A DNA stretch of 64,000 nucleotides from DATAGF01 sp963835685 (GTDB taxonomy: Bacteria; Actinomycetota; Thermoleophilia; Miltoncostaeales; Miltoncostaeaceae), in NCBI GenBank assembly GCA_963835685.1, contig CAWIGI010000013.1:273624-337623 (forward strand). The letters are read 5' to 3'. This document shows positions 43,235 to 56,033 of this stretch, piece after piece (the first letter of the stretch is position 1; every line of letters begins with the position of its first letter). The notes beneath the pieces were generated by a model. It worked only from the letters and a program-made list of their open reading frames with translations. It was not told where the DNA came from and did not search any database. A program made the position numbers and the translations under genes.

Positions 43235-44132
43235 ACACCTCGGCGGTCCACGAGGCGATGCGGTCGAGCAGCGCGGCGTCGACGGGCCCGCGGAGCAGGG
43301 CCCGGTAGGCCGACAGGCTCGGCGGCCCGGCCTGGCGCCGCAGCACGTGCGTGAGGTCCGCGGGGATCTCGCCGTCGAAGGGCCCGGCCACCAGCGCCCC
43401 GAGACGCGAGACGTCCTCGGGGTTGACCTGGAGGTCCTTGGCCCCGGTGATCGCGAGCACGGGGCAGCGCACCCCGGGAAGGTCGGCGGCCGGGTCGTAC
43501 GCCATGTACTCGCGCAGCCAGCGGGCCGGGAGCTTCTTCCCGTCGATCCGGACGACGTCCTCGCTGGAGTCGAGCAGCAGGCGGCGCGCCCGCTCCTGGC
43601 GCCGCTCGAGCGGCCCGGCGACGAGCCGGCCGAGGCCGCGCAGCGAGCCCGCGATGCGCTCGGACTGGTCCCGCATGACCTCCGTCCCGTTCCGGGCGGC
43701 GCCGCTGAGCAGCACGATCCCGGCGAGCGCGCCGTCGGCCGCGGCGAGCCGGATCGCGATGATCGCGCCGGCCGAGTGCCCGATCACGGTGATGCGCGTC
43801 GGGTCGATCCGGCCGCCGGCCCGCAGGGCGGCCAGCGCCGCCGTGGCGTCGGCGGTCTCCCGGTCGAAGCCGGCCCGCAGGTGGTCGCCGCCCGACTCGC
43901 CGATCCCCCGCTTGTCGAAGCGCAGCGACGCCACTCCGCGGGCGGCCAGGGCCGCGGCGATCGCCGAGGCGATCTCGAGCTTCTGGCGCCGCATGTTCGA
44001 GTCGCGGTCGAGGGGCCCGGAGCCGCTGATCAGGAGCGCGGCGGGCACGAGCCCGTCCGCCGGCTCCGCTCGCGTCAGCGTGCCGACGAGGCGGACGCCG
44101 TCGTCCGCGACGAGCTCGAGCCGCTCGTCCAC
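43215..44132 (-). CDS. alpha/beta-hydrolase (acyl-peptidase/lysophospholipase-like)
   Basis: 305 residues from GTG 44132, 3 nt after the acnA stop and so probably co-transcribed. LLISGSGPLDRDSN near residue 33 is the oxyanion region, FDKRGIGESGG near 72, nucleophile elbow VIGHSAGAIIAI near 117, Asp in ITGAKDLQVNPED near 230 and His in LTHVLRRQ near 262. Similar to esterases of the YqkD/peptidase S9-like type. Substrate unknown. Confidence 0.82.
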   Translation of the reverse strand: MDERLELVADDGVRLVGTLTRAEPADGLVPAALLISGSGPLDRDSNMRRQKLEIASAIAAALAARGVASLRFDKRGIGESGGDHLRAGFDRETADATAALAALRAGGRIDPTRITVIGHSAGAIIAIRLAAADGALAGIVLLSGAARNGTEVMRDQSERIAGSLRGLGRLVAGPLERRQERARRLLLDSSEDVVRIDGKKLPARWLREYMAYDPAADLPGVRCPVLAITGAKDLQVNPEDVSRLGALVAGPFDGEIPADLTHVLRRQAGPPSLSAYRALLRGPVDAALLDRIASWTAEVSSRSGR

Positions 44133-44135
44133 CGG

Positions 44136-46833
<2,698 letters not shown>

Positions 46834-46909
46834 TGCGGCCTCCTGGATCGAGCTGCCGTCGCCCCTGAAGGGTACCCGCCCTCCGGCGACGCCGCCGTCG
46901 ATCGCCGGG

Positions 46910-48592
<1,683 letters not shown>

Positions 48593-48600
48593 GGCTCCCC

Positions 48601-48606
48601 AGCGTA
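48601..48606 (-). promoter_or_regulatory. -10 box (TACGCT) for leaderless ettA
   Basis: Minus-strand TACGCT ends 8 nt before the GTG at 48592, with no ribosome-binding site in between. Confidence 0.5.
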
Positions 48607-48715
48607 ACGAACGCCTGCCGGGGGCGGTCCCGCGGCCTCAGGCGCGCTACCCTGGATGCCGACAGACGATGTGAGGAGCGCGGCGGGCGCCGCGCAGCCC
48701 CCAGGAGGGGACGAT

Positions 48716-48949
48716 ATGACGACGATGAACGGGCGGCCGCACGTGGCCGCCGAGGAGACGGGCGCCGTCGCCCACCTGAGCGCGGGCGGCTGGGGCCACT
48801 ACCACCGGCGGGACTGCCCCGACGCCCCGCGCCGCGGCGAGCCGGGGGTGCGCGACGTGGTGCACGGCCCGTGGCGGTACCTCGCGGCCCACTGGCGGCC
48901 GTGCCCGCGCTGCCGGCCCCCGATGCCGGAGGCGCGCGACGCGGCCTGA
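48716..48949 (+). CDS. small zinc-site protein (YHxxxC...CxxC type)
   Basis: 77 residues from ATG 48716, after AGGAGGGG; an upstream frame to 48656 lacks a site. GGWGHYHRRDCPDAP and, about 40 residues later, HWRPCPRCRPP supply His-His-Cys and Cys-Cys. This spacing recalls the small Ada-like metal-binding motif YHxxxCP...GYRPCxxC found at the ends of nucleases and in short actinobacterial proteins. Probably binds one zinc. TACCCT at 48648 may be its -10 box. Confidence 0.7.
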   Translation: MTTMNGRPHVAAEETGAVAHLSAGGWGHYHRRDCPDAPRRGEPGVRDVVHGPWRYLAAHWRPCPRCRPPMPEARDAA

Positions 48950-48950
48950 C

Positions 48951-49556
48951 CGCGTCTTCCTGATCCTCCACGGGCTGGCGAACCACCGGCCGCCCGGCCA
49001 CTGGCAGCGATGGCTCGCCGAGCGGCTGCGGTCGCACGGCGAGGCCGTCGTCTACCCGGCCCTGCCCGACCCCGACCGGCCGACGCGCGCGGGGTGGGAG
49101 GGCGCCCTGCGCGAGCACCTCACGGCCGCCGCGGGCCGTGAGCGGATCGTGATCTGCCACTCCCTCGCCTGCCTGCTGTGGCTGCGCGCCGGGCCCGCGG
49201 CGGCGGGCGCGGAGGGCGTGGCGCGGCTGCTGCTCGTCTCGCCGCCGGCGTCCGAGCGGGTCCCCGAGGCGGGCGCCGAGCTTCGCCTGGAGGAGCTCGA
49301 CGGCGCCGCCGTGCGGGCGGGCGTGGCCGCCCCGGTCCGGATCGCGGCCTCCGACGCCGACCCCTACGGCCCGCCGGGCACCGCGGTGGGCTACGCCGAA
49401 GCGCTCGGCGCGGAGCTCGACGTCCTTCCCGGGGGAGGTCACATCACGCCCGAGGACGGCTACGGCCCCTGGCCGTCCGTCCTCGAGTGGTGCCTGGAGC
49501 CCGCGGCGCGGCTGCGCCCGGCCGGGGCCGCGGGCTCGACGGCTTCGCTACCGTGA
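48951..49556 (+). CDS. RBBP9/YdeN-family serine hydrolase, start unresolved
   Basis: About 200 residues. RVFLILHGLANHRPPGHWQR opens the family fold; ICHSLACLLWL has the nucleophilic Ser near residue 70, AASDADPYG the Asp and GGGHITPEDGYGPWP the His. No ATG, GTG or TTG precedes the core in frame. If one C is missing after 48949, a CTG would overlap the previous stop as CTGA, as at the carbonic anhydrase gene. Function in bacteria is unknown. It follows the zinc-site protein directly. Confidence 0.78.
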   Translation, partial: RVFLILHGLANHRPPGHWQRWLAERLRSHGEAVVYPALPDPDRPTRAGWEGALREHLTAAAGRERIVICHSLACLLWLRAGPAAAGAEGVARLLLVSPPASERVPEAGAELRLEELDGAAVRAGVAAPVRIAASDADPYGPPGTAVGYAEALGAELDVLPGGGHITPEDGYGPWPSVLEWCLEPAARLRPAGAAGSTASLP

Positions 49557-49596
49557 TCCCCGAGATCGCAGGACGAGACCGGGAGGCGGGACCGAC

Positions 49597-50342
49597 GTGG
49601 ACGTGACCGAGACGACCTTCGACGCCGAGGTGATCGAGCGCTCGCGCGAGGTGCCGGTGATCGTGGACTTCTGGGCCGCGTGGTGCGGGCCGTGCCGCCA
49701 GCTCACGCCCATCCTCGAGCAGGCCGTCGAGCGCCGCGACGGGGCCGTCGTGCTGGCGAAGGTGGACATCGACGCCAACCCCAACCTGGCACAGCAGCAC
49801 CGCGTGATGAGCATCCCGCTGGTCAAGGGGTTCCGCGACGGCAGCGCCGTCGCCGAGTTCGTCGGGCTGCAGCCGCCGCCCGCGATCGAGGCCTTCATCG
49901 ACCGGCTGGTGCCGTCCGAGGTCAACCGCCTGGTGAGCGAGGGCGACGAGGCGTCTCTGCGCGAGGCGATCGCGCTCGACCCGGGCCACGTCGGCGCGCG
50001 CGTCGCGCTCGCCCGCCTGCTGCTCGGCGAGGGCCGGCACGACGAGGTGCCCGAGGTCCTCGAGCCGGTCGCCTTCGACCAGGGCGCGGCCGCCCTGCTG
50101 TCGCGGGTGCGGCTGGCCGCGGTCGACCAGCCCGACGTCCAGGCCGGCCTCGCCGCGCTCGACCGCGGCCAGACCGAGCAGGGGCTCGGCCACCTGGTCG
50201 ACGCCGTGCGGCTCGCCGACCCCGAGCTGCGGGAGGACCTGCGCCAGGCGCTCCTCGGCGTCTTCGCCGAGCTCGGGGAGCACCACCCGCTGTCGGTCCG
50301 CTTCCGCCGCCGGCTGGCGCAGGCGCTGTACTCCGAGCTAGA
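49597..50342 (+). CDS. YbbN-type thioredoxin with C-terminal TPR-like domain
   Basis: About 248 residues. The thioredoxin domain (1-110) has the active site WAAWCGPCRQLTPIL near residue 30 and the cis-Pro MSIPLVKGF. The C-terminal 135 residues (EVNRLVSEGDEASLREAIAL, ARVALARLLLGEGRHDEVPE) are TPR-like, as in co-chaperone YbbN/CnoX. The frame runs on past the expected end; restoring one T after 50340 makes ...SEL-stop with an ATGA overlap into the methyltransferase. Confidence 0.85.
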
Positions 50343-51068
50343 GCTTCTCCCCGCCGGCCAAGCCGGAGACGCAGGAGCTCTTCGCGGGCCTGGCCGGTCC
50401 CGCATACTCGCGCCGGGCGGCGATCCTCAGCCTGGGCCAGGAGCCGCGCTGGCACCGCTTCCTCGCCGCGCGCGTCCGCCCGCGGCCGGGCGACCGCGTG
50501 CTCGACGTCGCCACGGGCACCGGCGCCGTCGCGGCCGAGCTGGCCGGGCGGTACGGCTGCCGCGTCACCGGCGGTCGACCAGAGCGAGGCCATGCTCGCC
50601 GCGGCGGGCCGTCTCCTCTCCGAGCGGGGCCTCGCGGACCGGGTGGAGCTCGTGCGCGGCGAGGCCGAGGCGCTGCCCTTCGCCGACGCCGGCTTCGACG
50701 GCCTCACGGTGACCTACCTGCTGCGCTACGTCGCCGACCCGGCGGCGACGCTGGCCGAGCTGGCGCGCGTCGTGCGCCCCGGCGGGCTGCTGGCGAGCCT
50801 CGAGTTCGGGGTGCCGCCCCGGGCCCCGGCGCGCGCGGCGTGGCGGCTCTACACCGGCGCCCTGCTGCCGGCCGGCGGCCTCGTGATCGGCGGCCGCCCC
50901 TGGTGGCGCGCCGGGCGCTTCCTGCACCGCAGCATCCCCGACCTCTACCGGCGCCACCCGCTCCCCGCGCTGCTCGACCTCTACCGGGCGGCCGGCCTGC
51001 GCGACCTGCGGGTCCGCCGCCTGAGCCTGGGCGGGGCCGTGGTCGTCTGGGGGATGCGCGAGTCTTAG
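50340..51068 (+). CDS. UbiE/MenG-like SAM-dependent methyltransferase (two single-base lesions)
   Basis: About 242 residues. If one T is missing at 50340-50341, the gene starts ATG AGC TTC overlapping the thioredoxin stop; as read there is no start codon. Core: ELFAGLAGPAYSRRAAILSL, SAM motif VLDVATGTGAVAAELAG near residue 55, an extra G near 50573, then GVDQSEAMLAAAG, FDGLTVTYLLRYVADP and VRPGGLLASLEFGVP. The C-terminal LYTGALLPAGGLVIGG resembles demethylmenaquinone methyltransferases, so quinone methylation is likely but not certain. Confidence 0.82.
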   Translation, partial: RASPRRPSRRRRSSSRAWPVPHTRAGRRSSAWARSRAGTASSPRASARGRATACSTSPRAPAPSRPSWPGGTAAASPAVDQSEAMLAAAGRLLSERGLADRVELVRGEAEALPFADAGFDGLTVTYLLRYVADPAATLAELARVVRPGGLLASLEFGVPPRAPARAAWRLYTGALLPAGGLVIGGRPWWRAGRFLHRSIPDLYRRHPLPALLDLYRAAGLRDLRVRRLSLGGAVVVWGMRES

Positions 51069-51075
51069 GCCGGGC

Positions 51076-52113
51076 GTGATCGCCCACCTCGACATCGACG
51101 CCTTCTTCGCCGCGGTGGAGATCCACCGCCGGCCCGAGCTGCGCGGCCGGCCGGTCGTCGTGGGGGGCGACCCGCACGGGCGCGGGGTGGTGGCCACCGC
51201 CAGCTACGCGGCGCGCCGGTTCGGCATCCGCTCGGCGATGAGCGCGGCCGAGGCGCTGCGCCGCTGCCCCGAGGCGGTCTTCGTGCGCCCCGACATGGCG
51301 CTCTACCGCGAGTGGTCGGCGCGGGTCTGGGACCTGGTGGGCGACGCCGCGGCGGCCGTCGAGGTGGTCGGGCTCGACGAGGGCTACCTGGAGCTGCCCG
51401 ACGACGGGGCCGCGGAGGCGGCCGACGCGGTGCGGCGGGCGGTCGCCGAGCGGATCCGGCTGTCCTGCTCCCTCGGCGTCGCGACCTGCAAGGTGGTCGC
51501 CAAGGTCGCCTCCGACCGCGACAAGCCCGGCGGCGTCACCGTGGTGGCGCCCGGCGAGGAGGCGGCCTTCCTCGCGCCGCTGCCGCTGCGCGCGCTGCCG
51601 GGGATCGGCCCGCGCACCGAGGAGCGCCTCGCCCGGGCCGGCCTGGCCCGGATCGGCGACCTGGCCGCGCTCGGCGACGACGCCCTCCGCGGGCTCGTGC
51701 CCGGCCGCTTCGGCGAGGACCTGCGCCGCCGCGCCCGGGGCGTCGACCCGCGCCCGGTCGCCGCGACTCCGGCGGAGCGGATCTCCGTCTCGGCGGAGAC
51801 CACCTTCGAGCGCGACGTCTCCGACCCCGCCCATCTCGACTCGGCCGGGCGCGACCTGGCCGGGCGCGTGGCCGAGGCGCTGCGCCGGCGGGGGCGGGCC
51901 GGGCGGACGATCACCGTGAAGCTCCGCTACTCCGACTTCCAGACGATCACGCGCGGCCTCACCGTCGCCGCCGCGGTCGACGACACGGACGCCATCTGGG
52001 AGACGGCCTCGGCCCTCCTCGCGCGGGCGCTGCGGGAGCGGCCCGGCGCGCTGCGCCTGCTCGGCGTGGGGGTCTCGGGCCTTCGCCCCGACCGCCAGCT
52101 CTCCCTCTTCTGA
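51076..52113 (+). CDS. dinB: dinB, DNA polymerase IV (Y family)
   Basis: 345 residues from GTG 51076. Translesion polymerase: palm motifs HLDIDAFFAAVE near residue 4 and VEVVGLDEGYLEL near 97 (Asp-Glu catalytic pair, with Leu instead of the usual Ile/Ser before it), helix-hairpin-helix ALPGIGPRTEERLARAG near 175, little-finger domain ISVSAETTFERDV near 235. It ends QLSLF, the beta-clamp binding peptide. Confidence 0.94.
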   Translation: MIAHLDIDAFFAAVEIHRRPELRGRPVVVGGDPHGRGVVATASYAARRFGIRSAMSAAEALRRCPEAVFVRPDMALYREWSARVWDLVGDAAAAVEVVGLDEGYLELPDDGAAEAADAVRRAVAERIRLSCSLGVATCKVVAKVASDRDKPGGVTVVAPGEEAAFLAPLPLRALPGIGPRTEERLARAGLARIGDLAALGDDALRGLVPGRFGEDLRRRARGVDPRPVAATPAERISVSAETTFERDVSDPAHLDSAGRDLAGRVAEALRRRGRAGRTITVKLRYSDFQTITRGLTVAAAVDDTDAIWETASALLARALRERPGALRLLGVGVSGLRPDRQLSLF

Positions 52114-52123
52114 ATGCAGCGGG

Positions 52124-52129
52124 TAGGGT
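52124..52129 (+). promoter_or_regulatory. -10 box (TAGGGT) for leaderless fakA
   Basis: TAGGGT ends 7 nt before the ATG at 52137. Confidence 0.5.
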
Positions 52130-52136
52130 CACGCCG

Positions 52137-53648
52137 ATGAGCGGCTCCGCCACCGCCTCGGGCGAGCGTCTGGTGCGCGTGGTGGCCGCGGCGCGCGCCG
52201 CGCTGGAGGCCCGCGCGGGGGAGATCGACGACCTCAACGTCTTCCCGGTGGCCGACGGCGACACCGGCACGAACATGCTCATCACGGCCGTGGCCGTCGA
52301 GGAGGCGGCCGCCGCGACCACCGGCCTGCCGTGGCCGGAGCGCTGCGCCGCGCTGGCGCGGGCGGCGCTGCTGGGCGCCCGCGGCAACAGCGGGATGATC
52401 CTGTCCCAGCTCGTGCGCGGGGCGGCCGAGTCGCTGGCCCAGGAGGGCGGCCTCGACGGCGGCGCGCTGGCGCGGGCCCTGCGGCGCGCGAGCGACACCG
52501 CCTACGCGGCCGTGCGCCACCCCGTGGAGGGGACGATGCTGACCGTGGCCCGCCGCACGGCCGAGGCCGCGGAGGTCGCCGCGGCCGGCGGGGACGGGGA
52601 CCTGGCGGCGGTGCTGGACGCGGCGCTGGAGGGCGGCCGCGAGGGCGTCGCCGAGACGCCGGAGCTGCTGGAGGTGCTGCGCGAGGCCGGGGTCGTCGAC
52701 TCGGGCGCGCTGGGGCTGGTGATCCTGCTGGAGGGCCTGGGCGCCGGGCTCCTGGGCCGCGAGGTGGCCCCCCCGATCGACGTCGGCCGCCCGCGCGTCG
52801 TCGAGGCCGACCACGTCCCGTCGCGCTACCGCTACTGCACCAGCTTCCTGGTGGAGGGCTCGGCGATCGACCTCGACGCGCTCGAGGCGTCGCTGCTCTC
52901 CCTGGGCGACAGCCTCCTCGTGATGGGCGACGCCGCCCAGGCCAAGGTGCACGTCCACACCGACACCCCCGAGCGGGCCGCCGAGGCCGCCGGGCCCTGG
53001 GGGGAGGTCACGGCGCTGCGCTTCGACGACATGCGCCGCCAGGAGGCCGAGCGGGCCGCCCGCCTGCGCCGCGCGGCGGAGCCGACGGCGGCGTGCGCGG
53101 CCATCGCGCTCGTCGAGGGCGACGGCATACGAGAGCTCGTCGAGGGCCTCGGGGCGCGGGCGCTCCCGGTGGACGCCGGCCACGGCCAGATCGCCGCCGC
53201 GCTCGACGCCTCCGGCGCCGCGGAGGCCGTCGTCGTCGCCGCGAGCCCGGAGGCGCTGGCGGCGGCGCGGGCGGCCGTCGGCGGCCGTCCCGGCGCGCGC
53301 GTCGTGGAGGCCGGGTCGCTGCCGGCCGTCCTGGCCTGTCTCGTCGGCCTCGACCCCGAGGGCACGGCCGCGGCGAACGCCGCCGAGCTCGGCGAGCTCG
53401 CGCAGGGGGTGCGCGCCGCCGACGTGGACGGGGTCGGCGCGGCCGCCCTGCGGCCACGGCTCGAGGCCGCCCTCGCGTCCCTGCTCGACGGCGAGCCCGC
53501 CCTCGTCACGCTGCTGATCGGGGCCGATGCGAGGGTGAGCCCGCCGGAGGTCGAGGGGTGGGTGCGCGGGGTCGCCGGCCCCGAGGTCGAGGTCGAGGCC
53601 CACGAGGGCGGCCAGCCGCGGCCGGCGCTCGCCGTGGGCGTCGAGTAG
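52137..53648 (+). CDS. fakA: fakA-type fatty acid kinase / DAK2-domain protein
   Basis: 503 residues. The N-terminal DhaL/DAK2 kinase domain has INDLNVFPVADGDTGTN-type signature (here DDLNVFPVADGDTGTNM near residue 32) and LGARGNSGMILSQLVRG near 80. A linker (PSRYRYCTSFLVEG) leads to the FakA C-terminal domain with KVHVHTDTP near 267. FakA phosphorylates fatty acids bound to FakB for phospholipid synthesis. The next gene is a DegV/FakB protein starting on the following base. Confidence 0.88.
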   Translation: MSGSATASGERLVRVVAAARAALEARAGEIDDLNVFPVADGDTGTNMLITAVAVEEAAAATTGLPWPERCAALARAALLGARGNSGMILSQLVRGAAESLAQEGGLDGGALARALRRASDTAYAAVRHPVEGTMLTVARRTAEAAEVAAAGGDGDLAAVLDAALEGGREGVAETPELLEVLREAGVVDSGALGLVILLEGLGAGLLGREVAPPIDVGRPRVVEADHVPSRYRYCTSFLVEGSAIDLDALEASLLSLGDSLLVMGDAAQAKVHVHTDTPERAAEAAGPWGEVTALRFDDMRRQEAERAARLRRAAEPTAACAAIALVEGDGIRELVEGLGARALPVDAGHGQIAAALDASGAAEAVVVAASPEALAAARAAVGGRPGARVVEAGSLPAVLACLVGLDPEGTAAANAAELGELAQGVRAADVDGVGAAALRPRLEAALASLLDGEPALVTLLIGADARVSPPEVEGWVRGVAGPEVEVEAHEGGQPRPALAVGVE

Positions 53649-54533
53649 ATGGAGCCCGCCCACCATCTCGACGCGAGCAGCACGGCGGTCGTCACCGACT
53701 CGTCGGCGGACGTCCCGCCCGATCGCCGGCCGCCGAACTGGCGCGTGGTGCCGATATCGGTGTCGTTCGGCGCCGAGTCGTTCGCCGACGGCGTCGACAT
53801 CGACGCCGCCGCCTTCTACGAGCGGCTGGCGCGCAGCGACCGCCTGCCGACGACCTCGCAGCCGCCCACGGGCCTCCTGGCCGACGTGCTGCGGGAGGCG
53901 CTCGAGACCCACGAGACGGCGGTCGTCCTGCCGCTGTCGCGGCGGATGTCGGGGACGGCCGAGGGGTTTCGCGCCGCGGCCCGCGAGGTGGGCGAGGAGC
54001 GCGTGATGGTCCTCGAGAGCAAGTCGGTGAGCCTCGGGCTCGGGCTGCTGGCGCTGCGGCTGCAGGCGCTGCTCGAGCGCGGCTGCACGGCGGCCGAGGC
54101 CGAGGCCGCCCTGGCGGACCTGAGCGACGCGCACCGCGTGGTCTTCTCGCTCGAGACGCTGGAGTTCGTGCAGCGCGGCGGTCGCATCGGCCGTGCCCAG
54201 GCCGTGGCCGGGTCGCTGCTGCGGGTGCGGCCGATCCTCCAGTTCGACGACGGCGAGGTGGCGCCCTACTCGCGGGTGCGGGGATCGCACCGCGTGATGC
54301 CGGCCATGCGCGAGTACCTGGAGGAGCGCTCCGACCCCGACCGCCCGCTGCGCGTGACCCTGGGCCACACCCGCCGCCCGGAGGTCGTCCCCGACCTGGA
54401 GGAGATGGTGCTGACGGCGCGCCCGCGGGCGTCGATCGACCTCGTGAGCGAGATCGGCCCCACGGTCGGCACCCACGCGGGGCCCGGGGCGTACGCGATC
54501 GCCTTCGTCCACGACCCCGGCGACGACGCGTGA
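53649..54533 (+). CDS. fakB: fakB-type DegV-family fatty-acid-binding protein
   Basis: 294 residues, ATG immediately after the fakA stop. AVVTDSSADVPPDRRP near residue 13, TTSQPPTGLLADVLREAL near 68, the LPLSRRMSGTAEGFRAAA segment near 98 and FSLETLEFVQRGGRIGRAQA near 175 are DegV hallmarks, with the Ser/Thr and Arg that hold the fatty-acid carboxylate. With FakA it forms the exogenous fatty-acid activation pair. Confidence 0.9.
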   Translation: MEPAHHLDASSTAVVTDSSADVPPDRRPPNWRVVPISVSFGAESFADGVDIDAAAFYERLARSDRLPTTSQPPTGLLADVLREALETHETAVVLPLSRRMSGTAEGFRAAAREVGEERVMVLESKSVSLGLGLLALRLQALLERGCTAAEAEAALADLSDAHRVVFSLETLEFVQRGGRIGRAQAVAGSLLRVRPILQFDDGEVAPYSRVRGSHRVMPAMREYLEERSDPDRPLRVTLGHTRRPEVVPDLEEMVLTARPRASIDLVSEIGPTVGTHAGPGAYAIAFVHDPGDDA

Positions 54534-54546
54534 CCCGCGGGGCGCC

Positions 54547-55428
54547 GTGAACGTGGAGCTCGCGCTCCGCATCGTGCTGGCGGTCGTGCTGCTGTGGGCG
54601 GCGGCCGCCAAGCTGCGCGACATGCCGCGGTTCGTCGCGGCCGTGGCCGGGCACGGCGTCCCCGAGCGGCTCCGCCGGCCGGTCGCGTGGGGCGTCGCCG
54701 GCATCGAGGCGGCGCTCGGGGTCCTCGTGCTGGTCGGCCCGACGGCGCGCGCGGCGGCGCTCGCGGCGTGGGCGCTGGGGCTCGTCTTCGCCGCCTCGCT
54801 GGTGCGGCTGCGCCTGCGCGGGGCCCGGCGGGCGCCCTGCGGCTGCTTCGGCTCCGCGCGCGAGCGGCCGATCGGGCTGCTGGCCGCGCGGGCGCTCGGG
54901 CTGGCGGCGCTGGGCGGCGTCGTCGCCTCGGGGGTCGCCGCCGACGTCCCCGCCCCGTCGGGGGACGCCCTCGTCGTCGCGGCGCTGGCCGTCCTCGCGG
55001 TCGCCGTCGCGGCCCTCGTCGTGCTCGTGCTGGCGCTCTACCGCCAGGTGGGCGTGCTCGAGGCCCGGCTCGGGCCCGCCGCCGCGCTCGAGCTCGCCGA
55101 CGAGGGGCCGCCCCTCGGCGCCACCGCCCCGGCCCTCGCGGGCCTCGCGCGCAGCGGGCCCGAGCTCGTGGCCTTCCGCTCGCCCGGCTGCCGGCTGTGC
55201 GCCGAGATCGAGCCGGCCGTGCGGGCGCTCGAGCGCGACGGGCTCCGCGTCCACGCCGCCGCCGAGGACCAGCAGCCGGACGTCTTCCGCCGCTACCGCG
55301 TGCCCGGCACGCCCTACGTCGTCTACCTCGAGGACGGCGTCGTCGCGGCGAAGGGGCTCGTCAACACGCTGGAGCAGATCGAGGAGCTCATCGCGACCGG
55401 CCGCGAGCGCGCCCGTGCCGCGGCCTGA
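54547..55428 (+). CDS. MauE-type membrane domain fused to a thioredoxin-like domain
   Basis: 293 residues from GTG 54547. Residues 1-145 carry four hydrophobic helices with KLRDMPRFVAAVAGHGVP and PCGCFGSARERPIG, the layout of MauE/DoxX-like redox membrane proteins. A further helix (about 145-165) is followed by an extracytoplasmic thioredoxin fold with FRSPGCRLCAEIEPAVRAL (CxxC near 218) and cis-Pro PGTPYVVYLEDGVV. In methylamine dehydrogenase clusters MauE and MauD (a thioredoxin-like protein) are separate and help fold the disulfide-rich MauA; here both are one chain. It overlaps the next gene by 14 bp. Confidence 0.8.
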   Translation: MNVELALRIVLAVVLLWAAAAKLRDMPRFVAAVAGHGVPERLRRPVAWGVAGIEAALGVLVLVGPTARAAALAAWALGLVFAASLVRLRLRGARRAPCGCFGSARERPIGLLAARALGLAALGGVVASGVAADVPAPSGDALVVAALAVLAVAVAALVVLVLALYRQVGVLEARLGPAAALELADEGPPLGATAPALAGLARSGPELVAFRSPGCRLCAEIEPAVRALERDGLRVHAAAEDQQPDVFRRYRVPGTPYVVYLEDGVVAAKGLVNTLEQIEELIATGRERARAAA

Positions 55429-56033
55429 CCCGCCGCTCGAGCGCGGGGCGCGGTCCCTGTCGCGGCGGCTCGCGACCGGCACCACGCGGCGCTCGTTCCT
55501 GGCCGGCGTCGCGTCCGGCGTGCTCGCGGCGCTGGGCCTGCGGGCGGCCGAGGTCGCAGGCCGCGCGCACCCCGGGCACCGAGCGCATCCGCGGCGGCTG
55601 GTACGGGTTCTGCGGCCACTACTTCACCACCGGGTCGTGCCCCGGCCCGTACGAGCTGCCCCGGGTGGACGCCCGCGGGTACCCCGTGCGGCCCGCCGAC
55701 GGGCGGCCGATCGACAACCTCGGCCGCCTGGTCAACGCCCTCGGCCGGCCGGTGGACCGCGCCGGGGCCCTCCTGCTCGCGCCCGACGGGAGCCCGCTGG
55801 CGCGCGCCCCGCGGACCCGCCTCTGCGAGGACCAGGTGCGGCAGCGCTTCGAGATCGACGTCGTGACCCAGGGCGCCTGGTACCGCTGCTGCGACGACCA
55901 GATCCGCAAGCTCACCGACTGCTGCACCACCACCCGCACGCGGATCAACGGCGACGCGGCGCTGCGCGGCTACTGCCGGCCGGGCCGGCGCGTCTTCTGC
56001 GTCATGTACTACGACACCGGCGTCCCGTGCTAG
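55415..56033 (+). CDS. Tat-exported cysteine-rich protein, MauA-like candidate (frameshift near 55560)
   Basis: About 205 residues after removing one extra base near 55560. N-terminus TTRRSFLAGVASGVLAALGL is a twin-arginine signal. The mature part is rich in Cys: GGWYGFCGHYFTTGSC, RTRLCEDQ, GAWYRCCDDQIRKLTDCC, RGYC, FCVMYYDTGVPC, ten in all. Two Trp sit beside Cys groups. Tat export, disulfide density, two Trp and a MauE neighbour recall the TTQ-bearing light chain MauA, but overall similarity is weak and the middle (PVRPADGRPIDNLGRLVNAL) is unlike it. Function unproven. Confidence 0.65.
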
